A DNA stretch of 64,000 bases from Endomychus coccineus (Eukaryota > Arthropoda > Insecta > Coleoptera > Endomychidae). A program made the translations under genes and the position numbers. Below are positions 1 to 12,270 of the stretch, in pieces. Location of the stretch: positions 166,045,962-166,109,961 of the forward strand of contig OY294068.1 in NCBI GenBank assembly GCA_958510875.1, written 5' to 3'. The notes beneath the pieces were generated by a model. It was given only the letters and a program-made list of their open reading frames with translations. It made no database searches and had not been told where the DNA came from. Within the stretch, counting starts at the first letter, position 1; each line of letters begins with the position of its first letter.

Positions 1-183
1 ATATTCTATAATAATCAATATGTGTAGTAAAAAAAAGCACTATGTCACAAGCGGACCTCAAATAAATAATACATATGTTTTCTCACATAGATATGCAAAA
101 AAAGCCATATCTATACTCTAAGAACAATATTATAGTGATAAAATGCTATTATAATACAATAAAGGTGGGAAATCTGCGCGCGC

Positions 184-200
184 ATATATATATATATATG
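184..200. repeat. (AT)n microsatellite
   Basis: Short run of alternating A and T next to a GC-alternating tract. Similar runs lie at 503-523 and 623-710. Confidence 0.9.
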
Positions 201-502
201 CCGTAAATGGCCAAGAAATGGGCTGATCTTATAAAACAAGTTATACCACGTCAAACCATATAAAATAACCTTCAATTTGAGCGTGAAAAGAGTACTCTGC
301 GATTTGTTTGCCGTAATGGGGGCATCTTCAAAATTTGGGCCAAATCTCCCAAATTTGAATTTTTATCAAAACTATTGGATATTTTAACTTCATCTTTGGA
401 TCACTTATTATGGTCACCATGATCTACTTTGACACCAAATTTCATCCAATTTGGTGCAGATTTGAACAAAATAGCCCAATTTTAATTTTTACCCCGAAAA
501 AC

Positions 503-523
503 GTATATATATATATATATATA
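503..523. repeat. (TA)n microsatellite
   Basis: About ten TA units. It leads directly into a ~46-bp segment (521-567) that recurs at the far end of the window. Confidence 0.9.
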
Positions 524-567
524 AACAAGTTTAAAGTTTCTTTGCCTAATTGGCCACTATCATGTAT
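521..567 (+). repeat. Dispersed repeat fragment, copy 1
   Basis: This segment contains TTTCTTTGCCTAATTGGCCA and recurs in the same orientation at 63813-63862 with few differences. It is likely the end of a dispersed repeat; the family is not recognised. Confidence 0.6.
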
Positions 568-621
568 GTAACTTAAGAGTTATCTTCATAATTCAGAAAA
601 TTTAATTCTATATCTCTTAAG

Positions 622-622
<1 letters not shown>

Positions 623-710
<88 letters not shown>
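623..710. repeat. Long (TA)n microsatellite
   Basis: About 88 bp of pure TA alternation. The small open frame that crosses it on the minus strand (a Tyr-Ile repeat) is only the translation of this repeat. Confidence 0.95.
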
Positions 711-712
<2 letters not shown>

Positions 713-713
<1 letters not shown>

Positions 714-1669
714 ATTCTAGGGGAAGTAATGATTGCAAACACTCCAAATTTGAACCAAAGCTTCCTTGAACATGGACAATGAAAGGGTCCAACTCCCAAA
801 CCTCAGTCACAAGTCTAAGGGGTTGAACAAATTTAAAACTGACCTAAAAAACGGCCCAGAAATCAGTTTTTGGGATTTTTGGGACGGTTCCACCAAATAT
901 TTCTTGTAGAAATTCTGGAATATCATTACTCTTATCACAAGAAACAACTTTTTCCACCTCCCCTACCTCTATCAAATTTTTACGAACCTCGCCTCATTTT
1001 TCCGTAGAATGACTCCACTAGCTACCCAGACAAGTTGGCGAGAATGTGTACGCAACGGAAGAAATAATATATAGCATTGCGAAATGCGAATGAATAATAC
1101 GAAAGAAAGGAAATATTTCAGATTCCGGATTTTACAGTCAAGAATCTAAGCTTGAAACGAAAGACCAACAATATAACAAGCAACATGTATTAATAATTGA
1201 TATTTAAAATAATTCTGTATACTTACTTTGTTCTGTCAGAAATACTTATTATCGTATGTAAATCAGTAGAGATGTCTGTCACTAGACAGCATATCCTCGT
1301 CACAAGTAGGAAATAATGTTGAATAAATAATTATGTATCAGGAACATAATGTTAAAAATCTTAACCTAGTGCAACACTGTTCCTGATATAAATATTGTTT
1401 CCAAAATCACTGTTGTACGTCCGTCTTAATTATATTTGAATTGTTGCACGTATTAACGATAACATGTTCTCAATAAAACTACTCAAGTACATTATCTCCA
1501 AATGTAAATAAACCAAAAAAATATTATTAAAAACTAGCGGAACAGAATTTTCTTTTCCCTTCATCAATATCTTGAAATAAAGGTTTATGCATGCACTGTG
1601 TTTTGAACAGAAGTGCGAATATACCAACATTTTGTCAGCCATTACGGGGTCATCTTAAGCGAAGGTCTT
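713..1669. other. No gene recognised
   Basis: AT-rich unique-looking sequence. Small open frames on both strands look like chance and I see no TE domain or structural repeat. Confidence 0.5.
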
Positions 1670-2010
1670 ATGAATGTTCGTGAAGTTAGCCCCCAAATGC
1701 TTCTTTAGCATCCGAGATACATATTTGATATTTACTTATTTGCAAGGCCAGCCCCCAAAATTTTTAGAATTCAACCGAATTTGGTGTCATTCTTTAGTAC
1801 TTTCTCGTGCTTCCAAAAAAATTTTTTGTCGCTCCTTGTTTGTGAAATATTCAATATTTTTGATTCCAGGTCAGCCTCCAAATTTTTGAGAATCATACCG
1901 AATTTAGTGACATTCTTCAGTGATTCGTTAGCGCTTTTTAGTGCTTCAAGAATAAAAATGCCTAGAACTTTCTTATTTAGCAATTTCGCGAATGGCATTG
2001 AGGGTATTTC
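1670..2010 (+). repeat. Left arm of ~2.4 kb inverted-repeat structure
   Basis: This arm is built of about three degenerate units of roughly 120 bp, each containing a form of GTCAGCCTCCAAATTTTTGA followed by a block with TTTGGTGTCATTCTTTAGT. The same blocks occur in reverse complement at 3815-4110, so the two arms face each other around a central region that holds a separate foldback element. I infer long, internally repetitive ends of an old DNA element; no protein or target duplication identifies the family. Confidence 0.55.
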
Positions 2011-2604
2011 TTTCAAGATTTGGAGAGCATATACACTTCATAAACCGATTTTAATTAAGACATCGTACAATATCGCCTGTTTTCCTTCCGTTAAATCTTC
2101 AGGAAACAGGAACGTTTTATATACAATATACATAACTTTTTAATACTCAAGTGTCACTATGCCATTTATTTAACAATACGTGGGCTTTAAGTTTGAATAT
2201 ACCTTATGCCAAATACCACTTTATTATTTGAGGAACTGACCAGGAAGTTTGAACATACTTCATCCAAAGTTCGAAACTATCATTTTACAGTTGGTAATCT
2301 TATAATTCACTGATCCATAGTTAATAATATTTTTTAAAGTGCTATTAAATATATTCCTCAAATAATCAAAATGTTTTATATTTATTTATATAAATTTATA
2401 TTATTAGTATTTCAATTAAGGAATTTGTTGTTATGTATATGTTTGAAAGTAAAGGTGTATTTTTGATTGAAGGTTGCGATCAGAGAAGTAAAAAATGTTC
2501 ACGATAATGTAATAAAATAATAGTATCATTACTTATACGTTATCTCGCATATTATGATATCCATATTACCTGTTGAAATATAAGTTCACATTTAACCATT
2601 TATA

Positions 2605-3586
2605 GTCTAGGAGCCAGAGCGATATTGATGGTGTGAACATTAACCCGATGGCACTATGGTTTATCGTTAGAGGACGGTTCAATGACCAATTCATCTCAGA
2701 GACCGATTTTTCCCCGGCTGCTAGATCTCGAGATACAGCATCTGCATTTCTTTTTTTCATTTTGTGGCTAAAACTTATAGGTTATAAGATAACGTGATGG
2801 AACCATGTTGAATAACTTTATTGGAGGTCAAATATAGAACTAAAATCATTGCCATCACTCCTTGCCTATTTAAACCCCCCAAAATCCCCTAAAACCACCC
2901 CCAAAAAAATATAAATAATATGGATAATATGACCAATTTTATAGTAAATTAGTAAATTTTTGAGATTCTGGCTGGGTTTTAAATCGAAACGGCAGTTTTT
3001 TTGTTTTTGTTTTGTTTTGGAGGGTGGTTTTAGGTGGTTTTGGGGGGTTTGAATAGGCAAGGAGTGATGGCAATAATTTTAAATCTTTATTTCACCTCCA
3101 ATAAAGTTATTTAACATGGTGCCATCATGTTATCTTGTAATTCGCAAGTTTTAGCCACAAAATGAAAAAAAGAAACATTTTTGGTCCAAATAATGGCCAA
3201 TTACTCGGAAATGGACCGATAACTTTTGATGGCATAGGGTATGTTAACAATTGCCAACACCAATGAACATTTTCCACCAGGTTTGGGAGGGTCAACTAGC
3301 AGTCCATTTTCGGTCCAATTTTAACTGGTCGGCCTGATAAACGGGCACGATAAAAAATGATGGCACATGGTGGAAGTGTATAAGAATGGCATGCTTTTCA
3401 AGTAACCGCAACTTGGAAAGGGCTATCCTCCAGTCAAAAAAAAATGCGGATGCTGTATCTCGAGATCTAGCAGCCGGGGAAAATTCGGTCTGTGAGATGA
3501 ATTGGTCATTGAACCGTTCTCTAACGATAAACCATAGTGCCATCGGGTTAATGTTCAGACCATCAATATCGCTCTGGCTCCTAAAC
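2605..3586. mobile_element. Foldback/MITE family FB, full copy 1
   Basis: A near-complete palindrome of 982 bp. It starts GTCTAGGAGCCAGAGCG and ends with the reverse complement, with TA on both sides (2603-2604, 3587-3588). The left arm lacks about 370 bp that the right arm retains. A G/C-rich tract and the segment GCCATCACTCCTTGCCTATT mark the inner ends of the arms. There is no coding capacity; the small open frames are translations of the arms. Other copies: 35007-36263 (complete), 25332-25770 and 19406-19945 (one arm each), 15055-15091 (tip). The TA flank suggests mobilisation by a Tc1/mariner-type transposase, but the palindromic ends (TATAGTC / GACTATA) leave the exact boundary ambiguous by one or two bases. 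Confidence 0.8.
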
Positions 3587-3814
3587 TATTACGCCAAACT
3601 GCGTACATGTTTGTTTAAATTTTAAACGTCAAGAATGGTCCATATTTTTAGATTGAAACCACGTTAAAGAGGAGTAGTTTAAATAATGGATAATCGTGGA
3701 CAAAATATAGTATTAGGTATACCATGTAACTTATAATTCGCGAGAGAGATGTTGTTAAAAGAGAAATTTAGATATTTAAAAAAATAAAGAAGCGGAAAAA
3801 AAATGTTGGTTCGA

Positions 3815-4110
3815 TTCTAAACAATTTGGAGGCTGACCTTGAATCAAAAATATTGAATATTCAACAAACTAAAGGAGCAACAACATAATTTTCTTGGAGC
3901 AATAGAAAACACTTACGAAACACTAAAGAATGACACCAAATTCTGTGCAAATTGAACAATTTTGTGGACTGGCCTTGAAATATTAAATATTGACTATCTC
4001 GAAAACTAAAGAAGCATTAACGAAAAGTTTAGAAGCACTGAAAAGCACTAACGAAGCACCAACCGATATAACATTTTGAAATAAAACTAACAACTTCTGG
4101 GGCTAACCTG
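3815..4110 (-). repeat. Right arm of ~2.4 kb inverted-repeat structure
   Basis: Reverse-complement partner of 1670-2010, with the same ~120-bp sub-units more diverged. The arms bracket 2605-3586, which appears to be a later insertion. Confidence 0.55.
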
Positions 4111-4171
4111 ATTCATGGATCAGTCTTTATGTTTACGAACTGATTATAGATCTTTGATCGGTCTGTAAAAT

Positions 4172-4273
4172 GAAGATAATTTGAGGATCGTAGAAGGTCA
4201 ACTAGAAATGTTAATACAATATGAAGATAATTTGAGGATCGTAGAAGGTCAACTAGAAATGTTAATACAATAT
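4172..4273 (+). repeat. Perfect 51-bp tandem duplication
   Basis: Two adjacent identical 51-bp units begin at 4172 and 4223 (each starting GAAGATAATTTGAGGATCGT). The perfect identity implies a recent duplication. The length is a multiple of three, so it does not break the short frame crossing it, but I do not consider that frame a gene. Confidence 0.9.
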
Positions 4274-5134
4274 AACACCTGTGGTCTGTTATGTCATTTA
4301 TGGCATACTCTTCTGTGCATTGGAAAGGGTTTTCCAAAATTCATTAAGAAGAATCTGAAAATCTGGCTATCCTTCACAACAAGCTTGAATTATCCAAATT
4401 GTGATTTTTTTTTAATCTTACACGGATCTCAGTTCCGTTAAGGTAAATAAAATTGTATGTCAAATATACTAATTGCAGTCATATATATAAAATGATAGAG
4501 TACTTTTTGAAACCTCCATATTTTTATATGATGAGATTATTTCCTTCTTCCGCATTCAAAACCATTTTGGTATTAATAACAGAAAATGTCGATTGATATT
4601 CAATCACTTCTTTGAATGAGTTAAATATTCCACTTATAATGATGATATTTGACAAGAGTCCACACTTACGTTTAATTAATTAGAATGAACCACTTAAGAA
4701 TATGAATAATTGAAGCTGAGATATGGTTAAACCACTAATGTTTCTTATTATATAAATGCGTCAAGTTGCCAGTTAATGACGATGTAATTCCAGTTAAAAC
4801 GTTTCTAATGGGAATATTCCTTGGTGGAAATGTGAATTCGCAGCGGTTAATGATCTCACTCCGGTATACCTATTTTCTTATTAGTAAACATGAATGATTA
4901 TATCAATTATACAAGCAGCATTGTCGAAATTTAATAATAAATGCAGAATATAAATGGTGGAACGTATGAATACGGCTGAGCCAGATTGGAAACTGGATGT
5001 TTTGAGTGCAGACCTCCTTTATAAAAGTAAGAAGCAATATTGCAAAAGCTTTGCACAACTAGACACCTGTTCAATTTTAGCTTTAACCTCTTACCGAATA
5101 ATTTTTTATTATGGTTCAATTAAATATATGTTAC
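4274..5134. other. No gene recognised
   Basis: AT-rich sequence between the 51-bp duplication and the next element. No TE domain, RNA gene or convincing exon seen. Confidence 0.5.
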
Positions 5135-5136
5135 TA

Positions 5137-5640
5137 CAAGGTGTTCCATCTCAGACGAGCCACTCCGTATATTTCTTATCCCATAGTGAGTGGAAAAATC
5201 TCCCGAAACACATCGAATGATTTTGTTTGGGTGACATCTTTTAACGTATATTTGAGGCTTGAACGAGCAACCCCCTAATAGGGGGCGCTTCAACCCCTCA
5301 AAATTGAATAGGGGAGAGGAGTTGAGTGATACGTCATTTGAAAGGTCTTGGAAGCTTCTTTACAACGGTGTATGAAAAACGTAAATTTGATGAACCGTTT
5401 TCGCCAAAAATCAATTTTGTTGCTCGAATGCACCACCTTGAATATTTTGGTTATTTGTACGATGTACAAGCTCATTTTTATTAAGCCTTTTCAACAAACT
5501 TAAGCAATCTTCAAAAAATCATATTCGTAAAAAAATTGAATTGTGTTGTCATGCTTACAATGAAAAAAATTAAATCAAGCGTGCTTAAATCAAATGTTCA
5601 AATATTGTTCTCCATTGACTTCCATACAATAATACAATCT
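5137..5640 (+). repeat. Left TIR of element A
   Basis: Matches the reverse complement of about 6768-7254 over nearly its whole length with small differences. It contains a C-rich/G-rich stretch (GCAACCCCCTAATAGGGG) that could itself fold. The 61-aa open frames in each TIR are translations of the repeat, not genes. Confidence 0.85.
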
Positions 5641-5695
5641 TGACTGGAAACCGTCTCTAACATGGTTCAGCATAATTAGAGTTATTTGACGACAC

Positions 5696-6589
5696 TCATT
5701 TACAATTCGTTGGCGTAGTCACATAAATCTTGGACTTAAGATGTCCCCACAAGAAGAAGTCCAGAGGGTTCAGGTCAGGAGATCGGGCAGGCCACTCCAT
5801 AGAACCTTTTCTTCCAATCCAACGACCGGGGTATTGCAAATTGAGGTATTGGCGAACTGGTGCGGCGTAGTGAGGAGGAGCTCCGTCTTGTTGGAAATGC
5901 AATTGTTGTTTAAGTAGTAGAGGATCGTTTTCTAATTGTTCAATTATTAACGGATCAATCGCATTTTCCAACATTTCAAGATAAATTTCGCCATTTAAAT
6001 TACCAGGAACAAACAGAGGTCCATATAGGTGGTCTCCCAAAATTCCTACCCAAACGTTTAGCTATTCAAGATGTTGAGCGTGAGCTTCTCGAAATACATG
6101 AGGATTTGTATCGCTCCAAATTCTACAGTTATGCCTGTTAACCTCACCATTTGAGTTATTGTTGATACGCTCGACCATAATTTCGCAAAGCTCTTGCCTT
6201 CGTACCCAATCATCATCATTATATTTCTGAATTAATTAAATTTTGTACGGATGGAACTTGTGTTTATGTAAAATTCTGAAAACGTTAGATTGGCTAATAC
6301 AGGAAGCTGCAGAAAGTTGTCGTACAGATTGCGTGTTTGGCATAAGTTGGACATGTCCCAATACCGCCACAGCTGCTCCTTCATCATTAACAATTCCAAT
6401 GGGTGCCCTTTTTTTATCCATTACTGAACCCGTCTTCACAAATTTTGAAATCAATTCCATTACGTACTCATGACGAACGCTACGTTCAGGGTGGTTTCCG
6501 TTAAATATCCTTGCAGCCGCTCGGGCATAATTTTGATTTTGGTAATAAAGGCTAACCAGCTCAATACGTTCTTGCAATGTGTAGAACAT
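5696..6589 (-). pseudogene. Tc1/mariner-like transposase, element A (broken)
   Basis: The N-terminal part (start Met likely at 6589, reading MFYTLQERIELVSLYYQ) is a helix-turn-helix region of the DUF4817-like type found in many insect transposases. The C-terminal part carries QDGAPPHY and SPDLNPLDFFLWG, the second and third acidic motifs of the DDE/D fold. By my count 41 residues separate those two acidic residues, which would make it DD41D. The frame is closed by two nonsense codons (6236-6238 and 6062-6064) that lie in the same frame as the flanking coding. Between the residues INNNS and NGEVNRHN a block that should contain the first catalytic Asp is missing. The element therefore cannot make an active transposase. 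Family placement beyond IS630/Tc1/mariner is inference. Confidence 0.85.
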
Positions 6590-6767
6590 ATTTTTTGAAA
6601 TTTTAAATAAATCAGCAAAGTAGTAACTCAACAGATTGATTAAAATCATGAAATGATCGAAGAAACGTTAAAACCAGATAAACACCTTCTAAGAACAAAA
6701 AATGAAGGCAACATAAGGAAATGTTTTGCTGTTTTTTTATTTATTAGTTTGAGAGAATGTATTATTG

Positions 6768-7254
6768 TATGGAACTCAATGGAGGACAATTTGAACATTT
6801 GATTTGAACACGCAGATTCAATTTTTTTCATTGTAAGCATGACAACACAATTCAATTTTTTTACGAATGTGATTTTTTGAAGATTGTTTAAGTTTGTAAA
6901 AAAGGCTTAATAAAAATGAGCTTGTACATTGTACAAATAACCAAAATATTCAAGGTGGCGCATTCGAGCAACAAAATTAATTTTTGGCGAAAACGGTTCA
7001 TCAAATTTACGTTTTTCATACACCGTTGTAAAGAAGCTTCCAAGACCTTTCAAATGACGTATCACTCAACCCCTCTCCCCTATTCAATTTTGAGGGGTTG
7101 AAGCGCCCGCTATTAGGGGGTTGCTCCTTCAAGCCTCAAATATACGTCAAAAGATGTCCCCCAAACAAAATCATCCGACGTGTTTCGGGAGATTTTTCCA
7201 CCCACTAAGAGATGAGAAATATACGGGGTGGCTCGTCTGAGATGGAACATCCTG
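6768..7254 (-). repeat. Right TIR of element A
   Basis: Inverted partner of 5137-5640. It ends in GAGATGGAACATCCTG directly before the TA duplication. Confidence 0.85.
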
Positions 7255-7818
7255 TATTTCCTTAACAGTGCATCGTAGGAAGAAGAGCGTGTACATTTGG
7301 TAGGATTTTCCGGCTCTACAACTTAAATAAATTCACTGTAGCACAAAAAAAACGGGCAGTCACCGAGCACTGCTGACAGAAGTGAAAACTGACATTATGA
7401 AGTAACCAATTTATTTTAGGAATTTCATCTAAATTTGTATGATTCCACCAGTATCATCTCTTTCTACATGACACAATTTTCCAACATTGCCATTGGACAA
7501 TCCATCCCCAACATCTATGTTATTAGTTATCATTAAAGGGCGGAATTAATGCAAAGTGCATATATGTGCATATTTTGCATATTTTTACAAATTTCATGAA
7601 AAATTGCATATTTCGGCAAAAATAAAATTTGTGTGCATATTTTTATGTTTTTCGTTTTATCAAAAGATTAAGTGCGACCCTTGCAGATAATTGAAATAAT
7701 TTAAAAGGTGGGTGTGTTTTATTATTATATGGTTTATGGACCCATTTTATTATTATATGGTTTATTGCCGGCATTTATTTGATGCTTAGGAATTTCCAAG
7801 TAATCAGCTTGCCTAATT

Positions 7819-8063
7819 CACCGAACAGAAACAAGACAAGAAGGTTCACTTGAAGCTCCACCCCTAATGTTGTCTATTTCGCTGGCACACTTAAATAATC
7901 CCTGGTGGTGCCAAGTCGTGTTCGGTGGTAGTAAGTCTCGTCACCGAACAGAAACTTCTGTTCGGTGCGCGGGGGTCTAGTTGGAATGCGGCGGCTTGCT
8001 TTTATAGTTCGGACTTCAAAGTACAGACGCCAAGTGAACCTTCTTGTCTTGTTTCTTTTCGGT
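7819..8063. mobile_element. MITE nested in the hAT element
   Basis: A ~245-bp insertion with inverted ends: CACCGAACAGAAACAAGACA on the left and its near reverse complement on the right. It is flanked by GCCTAATT at 7811-7818 and 8064-8071. The 8-bp duplication suggests mobilisation by a hAT transposase, though the outer boundary is ambiguous by one base. Its interior holds a perfect 26-bp hairpin-type palindrome at 7940-7965 made of two facing copies of the terminal motif, so the MITE may itself be composite. Confidence 0.75.
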
Positions 8064-8159
8064 GCCTAATTGGAGATCAGATGTGGTCTCTTCTTTTGTA
8101 TTTATATTGTATAGTTTAGTTTGTCGATAGATTCCAGTGTGAAAAGAGTGATTTCGAAA

Positions 8160-9534
8160 ATATTTATTTCAAACGCCTAAAACGCCGAAAGCCGCTTCGT
8201 GGATTAAAAATTTTCCTGAGTTGGAGTTTAGTGGAGATAAAGTGTTTTGCAAAGTTTGTGCCAAAATCATTGTTTGTGAAAAGAAGTTCCAAATTGATCA
8301 ACACTTGAAAACAGCTATGCATAAAGCTAAGTTGCAGAAAAATAAATCTGTGCCTGTTCAGCAGTGTGTGCAAACCGCATTTCAAAATGTCAAACCAAAG
8401 AGTGAAAAGGAGGTGTTTCATCAAGACTTATGCAAAGCTTTAGTCGCAGCAAATACACCTTTGAAGAAACTGCAAAATACACAATTTAGAGATTTTTTGC
8501 AAAAATATTGTAATCAAAACATCCCTGACGAATCCACACTTAGAAAGAAGTATGTGCAAACAGTATACGAAACCGTAATGGAAGAAATTTAAGTTTCATT
8601 GGGCGATGAACATTTTTATATTATTGTTTTTTTTACCAAATTCAGTTCCAGTAGAGAAGTTTTTAGTGTTTTTGTCTGACGCAGCGCCGTATACGGTTAA
8701 AGTAGGCCAAAACTTAAAAATATTTTATCCCAATATGGTACATGTCACTTGCCTTTTACACGGGATAAACAGAGTTGCATAAACTATTAGAACAGCGTAT
8801 CCCTTGGTGAACAAATTAATTTCAAATGTAAAGAAAGTGTTTTTGAAAGCACCTCTAAGAGTACAGATCTATAGAGAGAAATTGCCAGGAGTTAGTTTAC
8901 CTCCAGAGCCCGTAATTACTCGTAGGGAACATGAATTAAGGCCGCGATATTCTACGCAGACCATTTTGAAGCCATTAAAGACATAGTTTTAGATTTAGAA
9001 GACAATTCACAGTGTGTAGTGCAAAGTCGAGCAGTATTCAAAAATGTAAATTTAGCTAATGAACTTGTTTTTATTAAGGTTAATTTTATTTTTATACCAG
9101 ATATAATAACTTCGTTAAAAAGTAGGAATATGAGTTTAAGAGAATCAATTAATATTGTTGAAACTTTTTCCGACAGATGCAAAAAAGTTCCCGGTGATGT
9201 AGGAAATCAAGTAAGAAGTAAACTCGAAGTTATTGTGGGAAAGAATGAAGGCTTTAAGTATTTAATGGAAGTCAAAAATATTTTTGATACTAAACCATCC
9301 AACGAAGTAGTACCTTGGCCTTATAACTTACTACCCAAATTAAAATATTGCCAGATCACATCGGTAGATGTTGAAAGATCTTTTTATTTGTACAAACATA
9401 TTTTTACAGACAGGAGGCAAACACTTTTATTGGAAATTTCTGAAAAATATATCGTTATAAATGCATTTTATACTATTTCAGGTCAAAAATTTTACCTATT
9501 ATATTTTTCTTTTAATTTTACTTATAATAAATAA
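8160..9534 (+). pseudogene. hAT transposase (BED finger, CGGBP1-like N-terminus), decayed
   Basis: The best-preserved N-terminal block runs to 8592 with no in-frame ATG before the finger. It has the BED-type zinc-finger ligands CKVC and H-x5-H (DQHLKTAMH), then DLCKALVAANTPLKKLQ and NIPDESTLRKK, which I recognise from insect CGGBP1-like hAT proteins. Frameshifts and stops break the centre (8593-9000). The C-terminal block (9019-9534) holds the hAT dimerisation region, with TSVDVERSFYLYKH and FTDRRQ. The reading order and end positions match the 7534-9703 element. No function is expected; the protein would have cut and rejoined DNA at the element ends. Confidence 0.85.
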
Positions 9535-9711
9535 TTTTTGTAAGAGTCGGCGTTTCTTTATTTCCATTTTTCCATGTTATATTCAAGGCATATAATTGCA
9601 TATTTTGTCAAATAAATGCATATTGTTGAATATTTCAAAGAAAAACTATGCATATATATGCGCATATTTTAACTGAATTGACGTGCATATATTCCGCTCT
9701 TTAGTTATCAT

Positions 9712-12270
9712 GTATGGTCGGTTAAGAACTAAAATTAACTCGTATGGTAATTCAACCGTATCATCGGTTCTCATTTTATGCAACTTCTGCCTGACGAAAT
9801 TTTGTTGCTCAGCATTATGACAACCAACGAAGACATCCGATGCCACAGATACTATTGTCTACGGAGTTTAGTATGGAGTTGTTGTAGTCGTTGTAGCATC
9901 CGAAATTACAATTTTATTATTTTTAAATGAAAATTAAAATAATTAGTTTTTCTTTAGTTTTCACAACTGTCAGCATTTCAATCAACAATTATATACATTT
10001 TTATATTTAATAATAAAAACGTATAATGGGCGGTACAATCCCTGTCAAGAGTATGAATGTAACCCGACAGTCATTACAATAAATACACATTATTTTATTT
10101 TAAAAACATATTATCTATTGATATTTACATCGATTAAATGAAAGTAATGTTAAACAGCATTGGTCCGAATTGAGGATGTTTACGGATGGTGGTAAAAGAA
10201 AACATCTTTAATTCGGACCAATGAACAAATAATCTAAAAAGAAACGCAAAATGTAAACATATAAACATTGCCGTCAAATGTCAGTATGATCGTAAATTAC
10301 ACCACAAATAATTATTTGAAATAAAATTTTGTACTTTCGTATTAGTAGTATTAAAAAAAACATCAAGACGGTACTCACTATTATATTTGATGCTGTGATC
10401 CAACATTCGAACAATGAAAATAATAAACTAGATATAACACAACGTCATCAATGTGTAGTACACATGCAAAAGTTCTTACTTATACACATCACTAATGTTA
10501 TATTCTCATGACAAGAATTATATTGAAAATATTTAAAACCTTGAACGTAGATACGATACTAAGTATACAATGTACAATTAATAAATTCAATAAAACATAA
10601 CTTTCGTCTGAACGAGGACCGAGGATTGAGTAAATGAATAACGTCGAGTATCCGACTCAGATATGCACACGTGTGTAAGCGTATAGAGAGATTGCCTGAC
10701 GCCTGACCCGAGTAGTTGCGCATGCGGCAGTATGCTTAATAAATAATATATATAGCTACAGCGTGACGGCACGTGACGGACTCATGGTTTTACCCCCCAT
10801 CTGAAATAGCTCAACGCGCCTGAAGTTTTCACTTCAAACTAAATTTCGCTTGGAAAAAGAAGTAATTCATTTTTGTCAACTTTGGGGCCCTCTGCTTTTT
10901 GCTCGTTTGGTTGTAACGCACCGACTACATAAGATAAATTGTAGAATTTTTCTTCATACTTTGACTACACTAAAGGGAAACCTATAATGTCCGAAGAACA
11001 TCGTGTAAGCCAGCAGTGGACTGTTGGGAGAGGAGAAAGGCATTGGTATTTTCCTTGAAGGCTTGGAGGTTATAGTTCTCTACAATTTTTGTTCACAACA
11101 TTTTCCTCTGTGACCTACTGTTCTCGAGGAAAATCAAATCCAAAAACCTCTTTATCTTGTGGGGATCACAAAATTTTTTTTAAGCTCATCACATGCGCTA
11201 ACGGTTCGGTCTTTTTTTTTCCCACAAAATTTGACAGATGTACTCTACTATTGAGGAAAAAACATCGATTCGATACCGAACTAAATCATCAGACCTCTGT
11301 ATGTCCACATTTCATTTCGTTGATTTGATCAGAACAAATTGTATGGGTTTTATTCCAATCAAAGTTTATCACGCTAAAAAAACACCATTTATAAAAGTAA
11401 ATAAAAGTTTTAATCAAAATCCCGGTAGGGTTCCGAATGATGACGCCACAATCAGAATACAGTAATTGATTTTAAAAATCAACATGAAATGTCATGTTGT
11501 ATACTTAAGCCGTAGACCTGCAACAGTCACTCATCCGTGCACATCGATCCGTTACCCTCCAGTACAATCGTGTAAGATGTTATGCAGAATGCACAATTCC
11601 AAGGATTTATCCAATTCTGGTTTCTTTATAGTGACTTCGCGTCGAATTGTAAATTGAGAAATGCATTTTAACTCGGTGTTCTGACAAGAAAAATAATTTG
11701 ACACGCAGATTAGCAATAAACGCACGACTTACTACAAGGCACGATGATGTATAAGTGATTCAATACTAGTATGATATTAATGGGATGAACTGAACCAATT
11801 CGAAGAATTATTGTAAAATTATAAACACTAGAACTAGAAAATCAATTTATAATCTAATAATAAGTGTAGAACATATTCTTTGTCAGCAAGATTTCTGGTA
11901 TCGCAATCGGATCATCCATGTCATCAGGAACAGATATGAGTGGTACGAGGTATGTTCAAGAAGTAACCGAACATTTTAGATGAGGAAGTTGCACATTCAT
12001 TTTTATTCTCTTATTAAATTCCTCACATTGCAAAAAGTCAATTGTCATATACATTTTTTTTTATTCATAATGATAGTTTTCCAAATAACTCCGTTCGCCA
12101 ACAAAGCGGTTTACCGAAGTCTCTTAATCTGGTTATATGGCACAATGTATATCCTTATGTAGCTGCCATATGATAAATGCAATTCACTTTGATTTTTTAC
12201 GCAAACTAAATATTATTATTATTATTAAATATCGGTAATGATCCAAGGTAGAATACCTATTTTAGGCTCA
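9712..12270. other. No gene recognised
   Basis: About 2.5 kb of AT-rich sequence. Around 10981-11050 there is weak resemblance to 3' ends of LINE-like repeats but nothing I can support. A short inverted word pair lies near 10160-10225 (ATTGGTCCGAATTGAGGATG / AATTCGGACCAAT). Confidence 0.45.

Larger units (their letters stand above)
5137..7254 (-). mobile_element. Tc1/mariner-like element A, long TIRs, TA target duplication
   Basis: A 2118-bp element flanked by TA (5135-5136 and 7255-7256). Both ends read CA(A/G)G(A/G)TGTTCCATCTCAGACG when viewed inward. The terminal inverted repeats run about 500 bp (roughly 5137-5640 and 6768-7254), far longer than the ~30 bp typical of mariner. The space between them holds a transposase pseudogene on the minus strand. 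A truncated relative lies at 46877-47767. Confidence 0.9.
7534..9703 (+). mobile_element. hAT-superfamily element with 8-bp target duplication
   Basis: Flanked by perfect 8-bp direct repeats GTTATCAT (7526-7533 and 9704-9711), the hallmark target-site duplication of hAT elements. The ends read TAAAGGGCGGAAT and, inverted, TAAAGAGCGGAAT. Sub-terminal regions on both sides are rich in TGCATAT words, which may be transposase binding sites. The interior encodes a decayed BED-finger transposase and carries a nested MITE at 7819-8063. Confidence 0.93.

Noticed and set aside
617..799. Open frame rich in Tyr-Ile on the minus strand
   Set aside because: It is the translation of the (TA)n microsatellite.
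10981..11060. Segment with CAGCAGTGGACTGTTGGGAG resembling a LINE 3' region
   Set aside because: Only one short word matches my memory of such repeats; no frame or tail.
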